A stretch of 10,560 nucleotides of DNA from Planktothrix sp. UBA8402 (GTDB taxonomy: Bacteria; Cyanobacteriota; Cyanobacteriia; Cyanobacteriales; Microcoleaceae), in the NCBI GenBank assembly GCA_003456035.1, contig DMPJ01000557.1, positions 1,759-12,318 of the forward strand, in the 5' to 3' direction. Shown piece by piece: positions 1-6,435 of this stretch. The notes under the pieces were generated by a model that searched no databases, was not told the DNA's origin, and saw nothing but the letters and a program-made list of their open reading frames with translations. Position 1 is the stretch's first letter; each line of letters begins with the position of its first letter. The translations under genes and the position numbers were made by a program.

Positions 1-189
1 ATGACGGAATTATTTGGCGGGTTTCCTCCTCATTTTTATCAAGGTTATCAGACTATTTTTCCTATAAATTCTGGTTATGCGCGTCGTAAAATGATTTATA
101 ATCTTTACCATATTCTAAATCACTTTAACTTATTTGGGGGGAGCTATGGCAGACAAGCTAATCAGATGATTCAAGAAATTTTGCGCTAA
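1..189 (+). CDS. fructosamine kinase family protein, C-terminal fragment (gene cut by window edge)
   Basis: The last 62 residues of a protein whose 5' part lies outside the window; the ATG at base 1 is an internal Met, not a start. The text MTELFGGFP, then FYQGYQ, YNLYHILNHFNLFGG and a final short helix match the C-terminal end of the fructosamine/ketosamine-3-kinase family, where a TELFGGF segment follows the catalytic loop region and a LYHLLNHxNxFG segment closes the fold. These kinases phosphorylate sugar adducts on proteins or small amines, which destabilises the adduct (protein deglycation) in the cytoplasm. The catalytic residues are not in the window, so activity cannot be judged. The next gene starts 46 bases downstream on the same strand. 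Family call is from recognition of these motifs only. Confidence 0.8.
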   Translation: MTELFGGFPPHFYQGYQTIFPINSGYARRKMIYNLYHILNHFNLFGGSYGRQANQMIQEILR

Positions 190-235
190 ACTTTGACCCT
201 ATACCCATCTTCTCCTGTGTTTATAGTCTTTGCTA

Positions 236-2038
236 ATGAATGATTCTCAACCAGATAACCAACTGACCAATATTTTGATTGTTGATGATACACCTGATAA
301 TTTATATCTCTTGTCAGCGATGTTAACAGAACAAGGGTATAATGTGCGCTGCGTAATTAATGGTTCTGCGGCGATTATGGCGGCGATTGCTGACCCACCA
401 GATTTAATTTTATTAGATATTCGGATGCCTCAAATGAGTGGATATGATGTTTGTAAACAGTTAAAATCTTCCGAACGTACCCGGGATATTCCAGTAATTT
501 TTTTAAGCGCATTAAATGAAGTTTTTGATAAAATTCAAGCCTTTGAAGTAGGCGGCTTAGACTATATTACCAAACCTTTTGAAATTCGAGAAGTTTTAGC
601 TAGAATCAAAAATCAATTAAATTTACAATCGGCAAAATTACAAATTCAAAAATTAAATACAGAACTAGAACAACGGGTCAGAGAACGAACTAAAGAACTA
701 GAACAAGCCAATTTACGATTGTTACATAACGCATCCCATGACGCACTCACGGGTTTACCTAATCGAGTGTTTTTTATGGAAAGATTGATGGCAGTTTTGG
801 CTTATACCCACACCTATCCTAGCTCTCAGTTTGCGGTATTATTTCTTGATTGTGATGATTTTAAAGTTGTTAATGATTCTTTGGGGCATTTAGCAGGAGA
901 CCAACTATTAAAGGCTGTGGCGCAAAGATTAGCCGATTGTATTAATCCTAATTATACCTTAGCTCGATTTGAAGGGGATGAATTTACAGTCCTGTTAGAA
1001 CAGATTGAATCTGTTGATGAAGCCACCTTATTAGCGGAAACAATTCAACAGGCTTTAAGTAAATCTTTTTTACTCCATGAACATGAAGTTTTTATTAATA
1101 CCAGTATTGGCATTGTTTTAGGAAATGTAGAGTATGAACAGCCCGAACATTTGCTCAGGGATGCAGATACAGCTATGTATCAAGCCAAAACTTTAGGAAA
1201 AGCCCGTTATCAAGTATTCAATCAAGATATGCACACCCGCGCCTTAACTCGTTTACAATTAGAAAATGACCTCCGCCGTGCCATTGACCGTCAAGAATTC
1301 ATTGTTTATTATCAACCGATTATTTGTTTATTAACGGGAAGAATTAGTAGTTTTGAAGCCTTAGTTCGTTGGAAACATCCCCAACGGGGCTTAGTTCCAC
1401 CCAATGATTTTATTCCCATTGCTGAAGCAACAGGTTTAATTATTCCCTTGGGATTTTGGGTGTTAGAAAACTCCTGTCGTCAACTAAAATTATGGCAAGA
1501 AAAATCAGCCCAACGAGGGGAAATTTTTGACATTACCATGAGTGTTAATTTATCCGTCAAGCAGTTTTCTCAACCTAATTTAATTGAACAAATTGATCAA
1601 GTTCTTGAAAGTCTGCAATTAGATAGTAAAAACTTAAAATTAGAAATTACAGAAACTGCAATTATGGATAACCCCGAATTGGCATCGGAACTATTTGAAC
1701 AACTCAAAGCTCGCCAAATTCAGTTAAGTTTAGATGACTTTGGGACAGGATATTCTTCCTTAAGTTATTTACACCGATTTCCCTTAGATATTATTAAAAT
1801 TGATCGCTCTTTTATTAGTAACTTGGATTCTATGGAAAAAAATTTAGAAGTAGTTCAAGCAATTCTCAACCTCGCCCATCATTTAGGTATGAGTGTTGTG
1901 GCTGAAGGAATTGAAAACCAAGAACAATTATCCCTACTCCGGCTTTTAGGTTGCGAATTAGCTCAGGGTTATCTATTCGCTAAACCTTTGGATACAGAAG
2001 CCGCAGAAACTCTATTTTTTTCTCACCCTAAGTGGTAA
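236..2038 (+). CDS. response regulator with GGDEF and EAL domains (c-di-GMP turnover)
   Basis: A 600-residue cytoplasmic signalling protein. A receiver domain (about 11-125) has the acidic pair in IVDD, phosphoacceptor D61 in LLDIRMP and K113 in TKPF. A short coiled linker (about 130-160) leads to a GGDEF domain (about 162-330) and an EAL domain (about 340-590). The cyclase motif reads EGDEF (246-250), with Glu in place of the first Gly, and no RxxD inhibitory site precedes it. The phosphodiesterase site looks complete: E374 in EALVRW, N438, E470, D500/D501 in DDFGTGYSSL, K521, E557/E560 and Q577, with RocR-like spacing. I infer net c-di-GMP hydrolysis controlled by phosphorylation. A cognate histidine kinase is not visible. 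An in-frame TTG at 230 is possible, but ATG at 236 is preferred; neither has a clear ribosome site. The fraC-like gene follows after 22 bases. Confidence 0.93.
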   Translation: MNDSQPDNQLTNILIVDDTPDNLYLLSAMLTEQGYNVRCVINGSAAIMAAIADPPDLILLDIRMPQMSGYDVCKQLKSSERTRDIPVIFLSALNEVFDKIQAFEVGGLDYITKPFEIREVLARIKNQLNLQSAKLQIQKLNTELEQRVRERTKELEQANLRLLHNASHDALTGLPNRVFFMERLMAVLAYTHTYPSSQFAVLFLDCDDFKVVNDSLGHLAGDQLLKAVAQRLADCINPNYTLARFEGDEFTVLLEQIESVDEATLLAETIQQALSKSFLLHEHEVFINTSIGIVLGNVEYEQPEHLLRDADTAMYQAKTLGKARYQVFNQDMHTRALTRLQLENDLRRAIDRQEFIVYYQPIICLLTGRISSFEALVRWKHPQRGLVPPNDFIPIAEATGLIIPLGFWVLENSCRQLKLWQEKSAQRGEIFDITMSVNLSVKQFSQPNLIEQIDQVLESLQLDSKNLKLEITETAIMDNPELASELFEQLKARQIQLSLDDFGTGYSSLSYLHRFPLDIIKIDRSFISNLDSMEKNLEVVQAILNLAHHLGMSVVAEGIENQEQLSLLRLLGCELAQGYLFAKPLDTEAAETLFFSHPKW

Positions 2039-2048
2039 TTATTGAGAC

Positions 2049-2053
2049 GAGGA
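2049..2053 (+). promoter_or_regulatory. ribosome binding site for the fraC-like gene
   Basis: GAGGA, 7 bases upstream of the ATG at 2061. It favours that start over the in-frame ATG at 2097, which has no purine-rich site before it. The ATG inside the sequence at 2054 opens only a very short frame. Confidence 0.5.
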
Positions 2054-2060
2054 ATGGGAA

Positions 2061-2603
2061 ATGAGCAATTTCATTTATTTAATTTGGGTTAAATATATGC
2101 CAGTCAAGATTATATTGAGAGTAATTTTATTAAGAGTTATTCGGCTTTTAGTCTCGATCACAATTGAAGCCTGGATTTTTAAGAAAAGTTTTAATATCTC
2201 GCCAAAATTGAGTGTACAATATGGGATGACTCTCAATTTATTGGCGAGTTTCTGTGAATGGATTATTGTTTTAAATGCAGAAGCAATATTACCATCGGAA
2301 GCTCGAAGACAATTAATTGATTATTTATTAGTAGAACAGCTTGACAAAACATCCTTTGTTATTTTTTTATTGACAGCTTTTAATTTTACTTGCTTACTAT
2401 TAGTTAAATGGATCGGATTTGAAATCTTACGATTTTTATTAAGTGGAGATATTGGTCAAGTTACCAAAGTATTTTCAGGAAATTCAGAAGAACGGATTAA
2501 AATATCTGAACAATACAAGGATTTCAGGGTAATATTAGTAGCCCATACTTTAAGTTATTCCCTATTTTTGGCATTGGTATTTACGTTATTTATTTTAAAA
2601 TAA
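2061..2603 (+). CDS. fraC: FraC-like filament integrity membrane protein
   Basis: A 180-residue polytopic membrane protein. Hydrophobic segments lie at about 17-40, 54-78, 97-122 and 155-179, with a charged loop at 130-154. Its length, the SITIEAWIF segment in the first helix, and its position before a five-helix protein and an ABC-2 permease match FraC of heterocyst-forming cyanobacteria. In Anabaena sp. PCC 7120, FraC (about 179 residues) sits at the septa between cells, and its loss causes filament fragmentation and reduced intercellular molecular exchange. GAGGA at 2049-2053 lies 7 bases before the ATG and supports this start; an internal Met at 2097 would give 168 residues and keep all helices. 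The next gene begins one base after the stop. The assignment rests on synteny plus remembered family features, not an alignment. Confidence 0.68.
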   Translation: MSNFIYLIWVKYMPVKIILRVILLRVIRLLVSITIEAWIFKKSFNISPKLSVQYGMTLNLLASFCEWIIVLNAEAILPSEARRQLIDYLLVEQLDKTSFVIFLLTAFNFTCLLLVKWIGFEILRFLLSGDIGQVTKVFSGNSEERIKISEQYKDFRVILVAHTLSYSLFLALVFTLFILK

Positions 2604-2604
2604 A

Positions 2605-3186
2605 ATGAAAAAACTGATCGCTATTTTAAATATTATTAAACCCGCTCATCCCCTAGACTGGAGAACGTTTATATTGATCAGTATTATCGTTTGGGTAGCA
2701 TCTATTTTAGTATTTAACAATGAAGATACTAGAAATAATTTGGCTTTATTGAGTTTATTAATACTGACAATTGCTATTGGTATTAGAACTAATGAACCTC
2801 CATTTATAATTGGGAAAATTTCCTTAAGTCCTTGGATTACTTCATTCTTACTATGTTTGATTATCTATCAAAAAACAGAAATAACTAGACCTAATTTCGC
2901 CTTAAAATCTTGGCCAATTATAGCAGCTTGTTTAATCTTTATTCTGGAATTTATTAAAGATAAATTTAAAATCCAGTCTCCCCCTCCTTTAGTTCGCATA
3001 GGATTTATTATTATTTTTCTAATTCACATTAATATTTATTGTTGGATAGAATTTTCTCTGCGAGTGAAAAATTGGTCGCCAAGGGATCGAGAAATTATTC
3101 CTACACCTAAGACTTTACAACCTGATTCTGCTACAATTAATCCAGAGTTTAAACCCTATTCCTTTCTTGAAATAGAACCAGAATAA
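2605..3186 (+). CDS. fraD: FraD-like membrane protein, short form (five membrane segments)
   Basis: A 193-residue protein with five hydrophobic segments at about 20-37, 44-60, 74-88, 101-118 and 129-150. The first 20 residues carry Lys and Arg and are probably cytoplasmic, so the odd helix count puts the final 40 or so residues, rich in Pro and charged residues, in the periplasm. FraD of Anabaena sp. PCC 7120 also has five N-terminal membrane segments. It is about 340 residues long, with a large periplasmic part including a predicted coiled coil, and is a structural part of septal junctions. The Anabaena gene order is fraC-fraD-fraE, as here. The product here stops soon after helix 5, so the large periplasmic part is missing. 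The start is one base after the fraC stop, which suggests translational coupling. Only 54 bases separate it from the next gene, leaving no room for a broken-off domain. If not FraD, it is an unknown five-helix protein. Confidence 0.62.
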   Translation: MKKLIAILNIIKPAHPLDWRTFILISIIVWVASILVFNNEDTRNNLALLSLLILTIAIGIRTNEPPFIIGKISLSPWITSFLLCLIIYQKTEITRPNFALKSWPIIAACLIFILEFIKDKFKIQSPPPLVRIGFIIIFLIHINIYCWIEFSLRVKNWSPRDREIIPTPKTLQPDSATINPEFKPYSFLEIEPE

Positions 3187-3240
3187 GGAGATTGCCCATT
3201 CTCTGTCAAACCTTACTACAATAATAATTGGGAAATTAAG

Positions 3241-4014
3241 ATGAATTTAAACAGAATTTTTACCATTGCTAGTAACGTTTTTTTAGAAGTAATTCGTGAT
3301 CGCATTCTTTATATTATTGGCATTTTTGCTGTATTTTTAATGGCTTCTATTCGTTTACTTCCCGAAGTATCCGCCGGGTTAGAAAATAAAATTACTCTTG
3401 ATTTTGGGATAGCAATGATTAGTTTGCTCGGCTTACTAATTACGGTTTTTGTTAGTGCTAATTTGATTAATAAAGAAATTGATAAAAAAACAGTTTATCT
3501 ATTAGTTTCTAAACCCGTTAGTCCGGCAGAATTAATTATCGGAAAACATTTTGGCATTTCCGCTTTTATTGCTGTTTTAATCCTGGTAATGACTCTGTTA
3601 TTTTTTGGAATTCTCAGTTTCAATAAAATTTCCTATCCTTCCACCAGTCTTACTATTGCTTTTGTATTTATGTGGCTACAATTATCTTTAGTTGCGGCTG
3701 TAGGGATTTTATTAGGAGTATTTACCAGTTCCCTTCTCGCCAGTTTATTAACCCTTGGTGTTTATGCTATGGGAAGTCTAAGCCGCGACTTACTAGCATT
3801 AGGAAAGGTCAGTGAAAACCCCACATTAGAACAAATTATGAGAACCACCTATATAATTTTACCAGATTTAGCGCGACTAGATTTAAAAAATGAAGCCGTT
3901 TATGGCTACCTACCCCCATCCTCATTGTTGATGACTAATGCCATTTATGCTATCATTTATATGGTTCTATTATTATCCCTGTCCATTGCAATTTTTTGGC
4001 AGAGAGAATTTTAG
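3241..4014 (+). CDS. fraE: FraE-like ABC-2 type transporter permease
   Basis: A 257-residue membrane protein with about six hydrophobic segments (near 22-42, 52-75, 102-124, 135-158, 160-182 and 230-252). The pattern INKEIDKKTVYLLVSKPVSP then ELIIGKHFG (about 76-104) is typical of ABC-2 family permeases, where an amphipathic coupling stretch precedes the second half of the helices. FraE of Anabaena sp. PCC 7120 is such a permease encoded third in the fraC operon and is needed for normal filaments and heterocysts. The N-terminus MNLNRIFTIASNVFLEVIRDR fits that group. No ATP-binding subunit is present in the window, so the partner ATPase must be encoded elsewhere; the exported substrate is unknown. 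The gap from fraD is 54 bases and no strong ribosome site is visible. The permease call is firm; the FraE identity comes mainly from gene order and the N-terminal pattern. Confidence 0.8.
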   Translation: MNLNRIFTIASNVFLEVIRDRILYIIGIFAVFLMASIRLLPEVSAGLENKITLDFGIAMISLLGLLITVFVSANLINKEIDKKTVYLLVSKPVSPAELIIGKHFGISAFIAVLILVMTLLFFGILSFNKISYPSTSLTIAFVFMWLQLSLVAAVGILLGVFTSSLLASLLTLGVYAMGSLSRDLLALGKVSENPTLEQIMRTTYIILPDLARLDLKNEAVYGYLPPSSLLMTNAIYAIIYMVLLLSLSIAIFWQREF

Positions 4015-4045
4015 TTAAATTATAAAATTAGGTTTAATCCAAACT

Positions 4046-4870
4046 ATGATAGTCACAGAAAAATTACAACAACTCCAAGCTCTATTTCAAGAAATGGAAC
4101 GGGCATTAATCGCTTATTCTGGAGGCATAGACAGCACCCTAGTTGCTAAAATCGCCTATAATGTATTGGGAGATCAAGCTTTAGCAGTAACGGCTGTTTC
4201 TCCGTCTTTGTTACCCGAAGACTTAGAAGATGCTCGCATTCAAGCCGCCGAAATTGGGATTCAACATCAGGAAATTCAAACCCAAGAAATGGCTAATCCT
4301 AACTATACATCAAACCCGGTTAATCGGTGCTACTTTTGCAAAAGTGAACTCCATGATAGCCTCAAACCCTTAGCTCAAAACTGGGGTTATCTTTATATTG
4401 TTGATGGAGTTAATGCTGATGATTTACGCGACTATCGCCCTGGAATTCAAGCTGCAAAAGAACGAGGAGTCCGTTCACCTTTAGCGGAATTGGGAGTTAG
4501 CAAAACCCAAGTCCGAGAAATTGCTAAATATCTCGGTTTAAAAGCTTGGGATAAACCTGCTCAACCCTGCTTAAGTTCACGGTTTCCCTATACAGAAGAA
4601 ATAACCATTGCTAAATTACAACGGGTTGGTAGGGCGGAAGTTTATTTGAGAAAATTAGGCTGGAAAAATCTGCGAGTTCGTTCGGAGGGAGATACCGCAC
4701 GGATAGAATTATCCCCCGAAGAAATTAAAGACTTTGTATTAATCACTGAATTACCCAAATTAGTCCAAGCCTTTCAAGAATTGGGCTTTATTTATGTTAC
4801 TTTAGACTTGGAGGGATATCGAAGCGGAAAATTAAATCAAGTCTTACCTTCAGAATTAATTAGTAATTAA
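4046..4870 (+). CDS. larE: LarE-family ATP-dependent sulfur transferase, three-cysteine type
   Basis: A 274-residue cytoplasmic PP-loop enzyme. SGGIDS at 25-30 is the ATP pyrophosphatase loop that adenylates the substrate. LarE inserts sulfur into pyridinium-3,5-biscarboxylic acid mononucleotide on the way to the nickel-pincer nucleotide cofactor of lactate racemase. C175 in KPAQPCLSSRFP matches the sulfur-donor cysteine of Lactobacillus plantarum LarE (C176). In addition C95 and C98 form a CYFC pair in NRCYFCKSEL; LarE proteins with three such cysteines (for example from Thermotoga maritima) bind a [4Fe-4S] cluster and are thought to transfer sulfur catalytically rather than sacrifice the cysteine. 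No larB, larC or larA lies in the window, so the final substrate here is uncertain. It starts 31 bases after the fraE-like gene and shows no clear ribosome site. Confidence 0.87.
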   Translation: MIVTEKLQQLQALFQEMERALIAYSGGIDSTLVAKIAYNVLGDQALAVTAVSPSLLPEDLEDARIQAAEIGIQHQEIQTQEMANPNYTSNPVNRCYFCKSELHDSLKPLAQNWGYLYIVDGVNADDLRDYRPGIQAAKERGVRSPLAELGVSKTQVREIAKYLGLKAWDKPAQPCLSSRFPYTEEITIAKLQRVGRAEVYLRKLGWKNLRVRSEGDTARIELSPEEIKDFVLITELPKLVQAFQELGFIYVTLDLEGYRSGKLNQVLPSELISN

Positions 4871-4893
4871 ACAACCTTTTTTTATGATAACTT

Positions 4894-4898
4894 AGGAG
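4894..4898 (+). promoter_or_regulatory. ribosome binding site for the chemoreceptor gene
   Basis: AGGAG, 8 bases before the ATG at 4907. This is one of the two best ribosome sites in the window and supports the long N-terminus of the chemoreceptor, including its first membrane helix. Confidence 0.65.
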
Positions 4899-4906
4899 TT
4901 GAGAAT

Positions 4907-6415
4907 ATGGCAAATAGTTTTGACAGAAATTATAGTGATAAAAAGCATTTATTGAGCCAGTTTAAGCTCAGAACTCAAATGCTTTTTGGTTATGGTATCC
5001 CCGTTCTTATGTTTGCGGGTTCTACCTACATTGTTTATACCAATGCCAATAAGGTATTTGAGGCATTTAATCAAGTTGAAAACGTCCAAAAAACGATTAT
5101 TGAAGTGGATAAAATGGCGTTATCGGGGAGTAATATGGTCGCCAATAGTCGGGCTTATCTTATTGCTGAAGAATCGCAATTTTTAGAATTATATCAACAA
5201 AGTTGGCAGAGTTTCCAAGAGGGTAGTAATACTCTGGATAATACGATTACTGTTGCCGAACAGAGACAACGATTTGAACAAATGAATGAAATCGCCAAAA
5301 ACTATAACCAATATCAAAGTCAGTTAGTTAGTTTGCTAGAACAGAAAAAGAGAAAAGAAGCTTTAGAACTTTTTAAATCTGGTATAGGTAGTAAACTGCT
5401 TTTGAATTTTTTAACTCTTAATTCTGAATTCAATAATACAGAAATTAAAAGACTCAATGCAGAAAATATTCAAGCTAGAAATACCCTACAAAATGCGATT
5501 AACTTATTGATTTTTGGTTCAATAATTTCAGCGTTGACGGCTTTTATTATTGCCTGGTTAATTTCTTCCTTCGTCAGCCGGAAAATTAGTCAAGCAATTG
5601 ACGCAATTGATAATTCTTCCTTAGAAATTAATGTAGCCGTTGACCAACAGGAAAAAATTACCAGCAGTCAAGCAAGTTCGGTTAATGAAACCACCCGCAC
5701 GATGGATGAATTAGAATTTTCGGCAAAACAAGCCAGCGAACAGGCGGAAACTTCAACTTTAGGAGCCAAACAAGTTTTAAACCTAGCAGAAAATGGCAAT
5801 GAATTAGTTAAGCAAACTTTGGTAGAAATGAACCAAACAAAAGAGAAAGTTGAAGCAATTGCTGAACAAATTTTACGTCTGAGTGAACAAACTAATCAAA
5901 TTGGGAGTATATCTCAATTGGTGGGTGATTTAGCCAATCAAACTAATATGTTAGCGCTGAATGCGGCTGTAGAAGCCGTCCGAGCCGGAGAATATGGAAA
6001 AGGGTTTTCTGTTGTGGCTTCAGAGATTAGAAAATTAGCCGATGAAAGTCAAAAATCTGCCCATCAAATTAATAACTTAGTTATGGGAATTAAACAATCA
6101 AATAATTTAACAGGAGTGGTGACTGAAGCGGGGATTAAAAGTGTGGAAAATACCGTAGATTTAGCTCAAAAAACTGCTTCTGCTTTTAATAATATGTCAA
6201 TAGAACTGAGTAATATTGTTCAAAGTTCTCAGCAAATTTCATTAAATTCTAAGCAACAAGCCGTAGCCATTCAACAGGTTGTGGTGGCGATGAATAATCT
6301 GAATAAAAATGCTCAGGATACCACTCTGGGTATGGGTCAAATTAAGCTAGGAATTCAAAAACTCAGTGATGCTGCTTTTGATTTAAAAGATATTGTACAA
6401 GAAACATCACGATAA
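4907..6415 (+). CDS. methyl-accepting chemotaxis protein, HAMP-less
   Basis: A 502-residue transmembrane receptor. Helix TM1 is at about 24-44, a helical periplasmic sensor of some 150 residues (four-helix-bundle-like) follows, and TM2 is at about 197-222. The cytoplasmic part is a long coiled coil with the conserved signalling hairpin at about 341-380, reading [20 protein letters not shown] and then [15 protein letters not shown]. That tip contacts CheA and CheW in the family. After TM2 the sequence goes straight into the methylation-helix pattern ([13 protein letters not shown] near 257-270); the Pro and Gly-Asp-Leu features of a HAMP domain are not seen. There is no C-terminal pentapeptide tether. 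In cyanobacteria such receptors usually act with Che proteins controlling type IV pilus motility or filament gliding; the ligand is unknown. A good ribosome site supports the start. No che genes are adjacent in the window. Confidence 0.93.
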   Translation: MANSFDRNYSDKKHLLSQFKLRTQMLFGYGIPVLMFAGSTYIVYTNANKVFEAFNQVENVQKTIIEVDKMALSGSNMVANSRAYLIAEESQFLELYQQSWQSFQEGSNTLDNTITVAEQRQRFEQMNEIAKNYNQYQSQLVSLLEQKKRKEALELFKSGIGSKLLLNFLTLNSEFNNTEIKRLNAENIQARNTLQNAINLLIFGSIISALTAFIIAWLISSFVSRKISQAIDAIDNSSLEINVAVDQQEKITSSQASSVNETTRTMDELEFSAKQASEQAETSTLGAKQVLNLAENGNELVKQTLVEMNQTKEKVEAIAEQILRLSEQTNQIGSISQLVGDLANQTNMLALNAAVEAVRAGEYGKGFSVVASEIRKLADESQKSAHQINNLVMGIKQSNNLTGVVTEAGIKSVENTVDLAQKTASAFNNMSIELSNIVQSSQQISLNSKQQAVAIQQVVVAMNNLNKNAQDTTLGMGQIKLGIQKLSDAAFDLKDIVQETSR

Positions 6416-6428
6416 TCAGTTATCAGTT
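6415..6428 (+). repeat. two copies of the heptamer ATCAGTT
   Basis: ATCAGTT occurs twice in direct tandem, overlapping the last base of the chemoreceptor stop codon and filling most of the gap before the hydrolase gene. Heptamers of this kind, often as longer runs, are known from cyanobacterial genomes as short tandemly repeated repetitive sequences. Two copies alone could also be chance. Confidence 0.4.
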
Positions 6429-6435
6429 TAAAAAG

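Noticed and set aside
193..227. TTGACC and TATAGT as a promoter for the c-di-GMP gene
   Set aside because: The spacer would be 23 bases, well beyond the usual 16-18, and the implied transcript would begin almost at the ATG. Possible but not supportable.
230..235. TTG start two codons before the ATG of the c-di-GMP gene
   Set aside because: It adds only two residues, has no ribosome site and uses a rare start codon; the ATG at 236 is simpler.
2605..3240. FraD-like gene as a frameshifted remnant of a longer gene
   Set aside because: Only 54 bases separate its stop from the next start, and no continuing reading frame of family-like sequence is visible there, so a recent frameshift is not supported.
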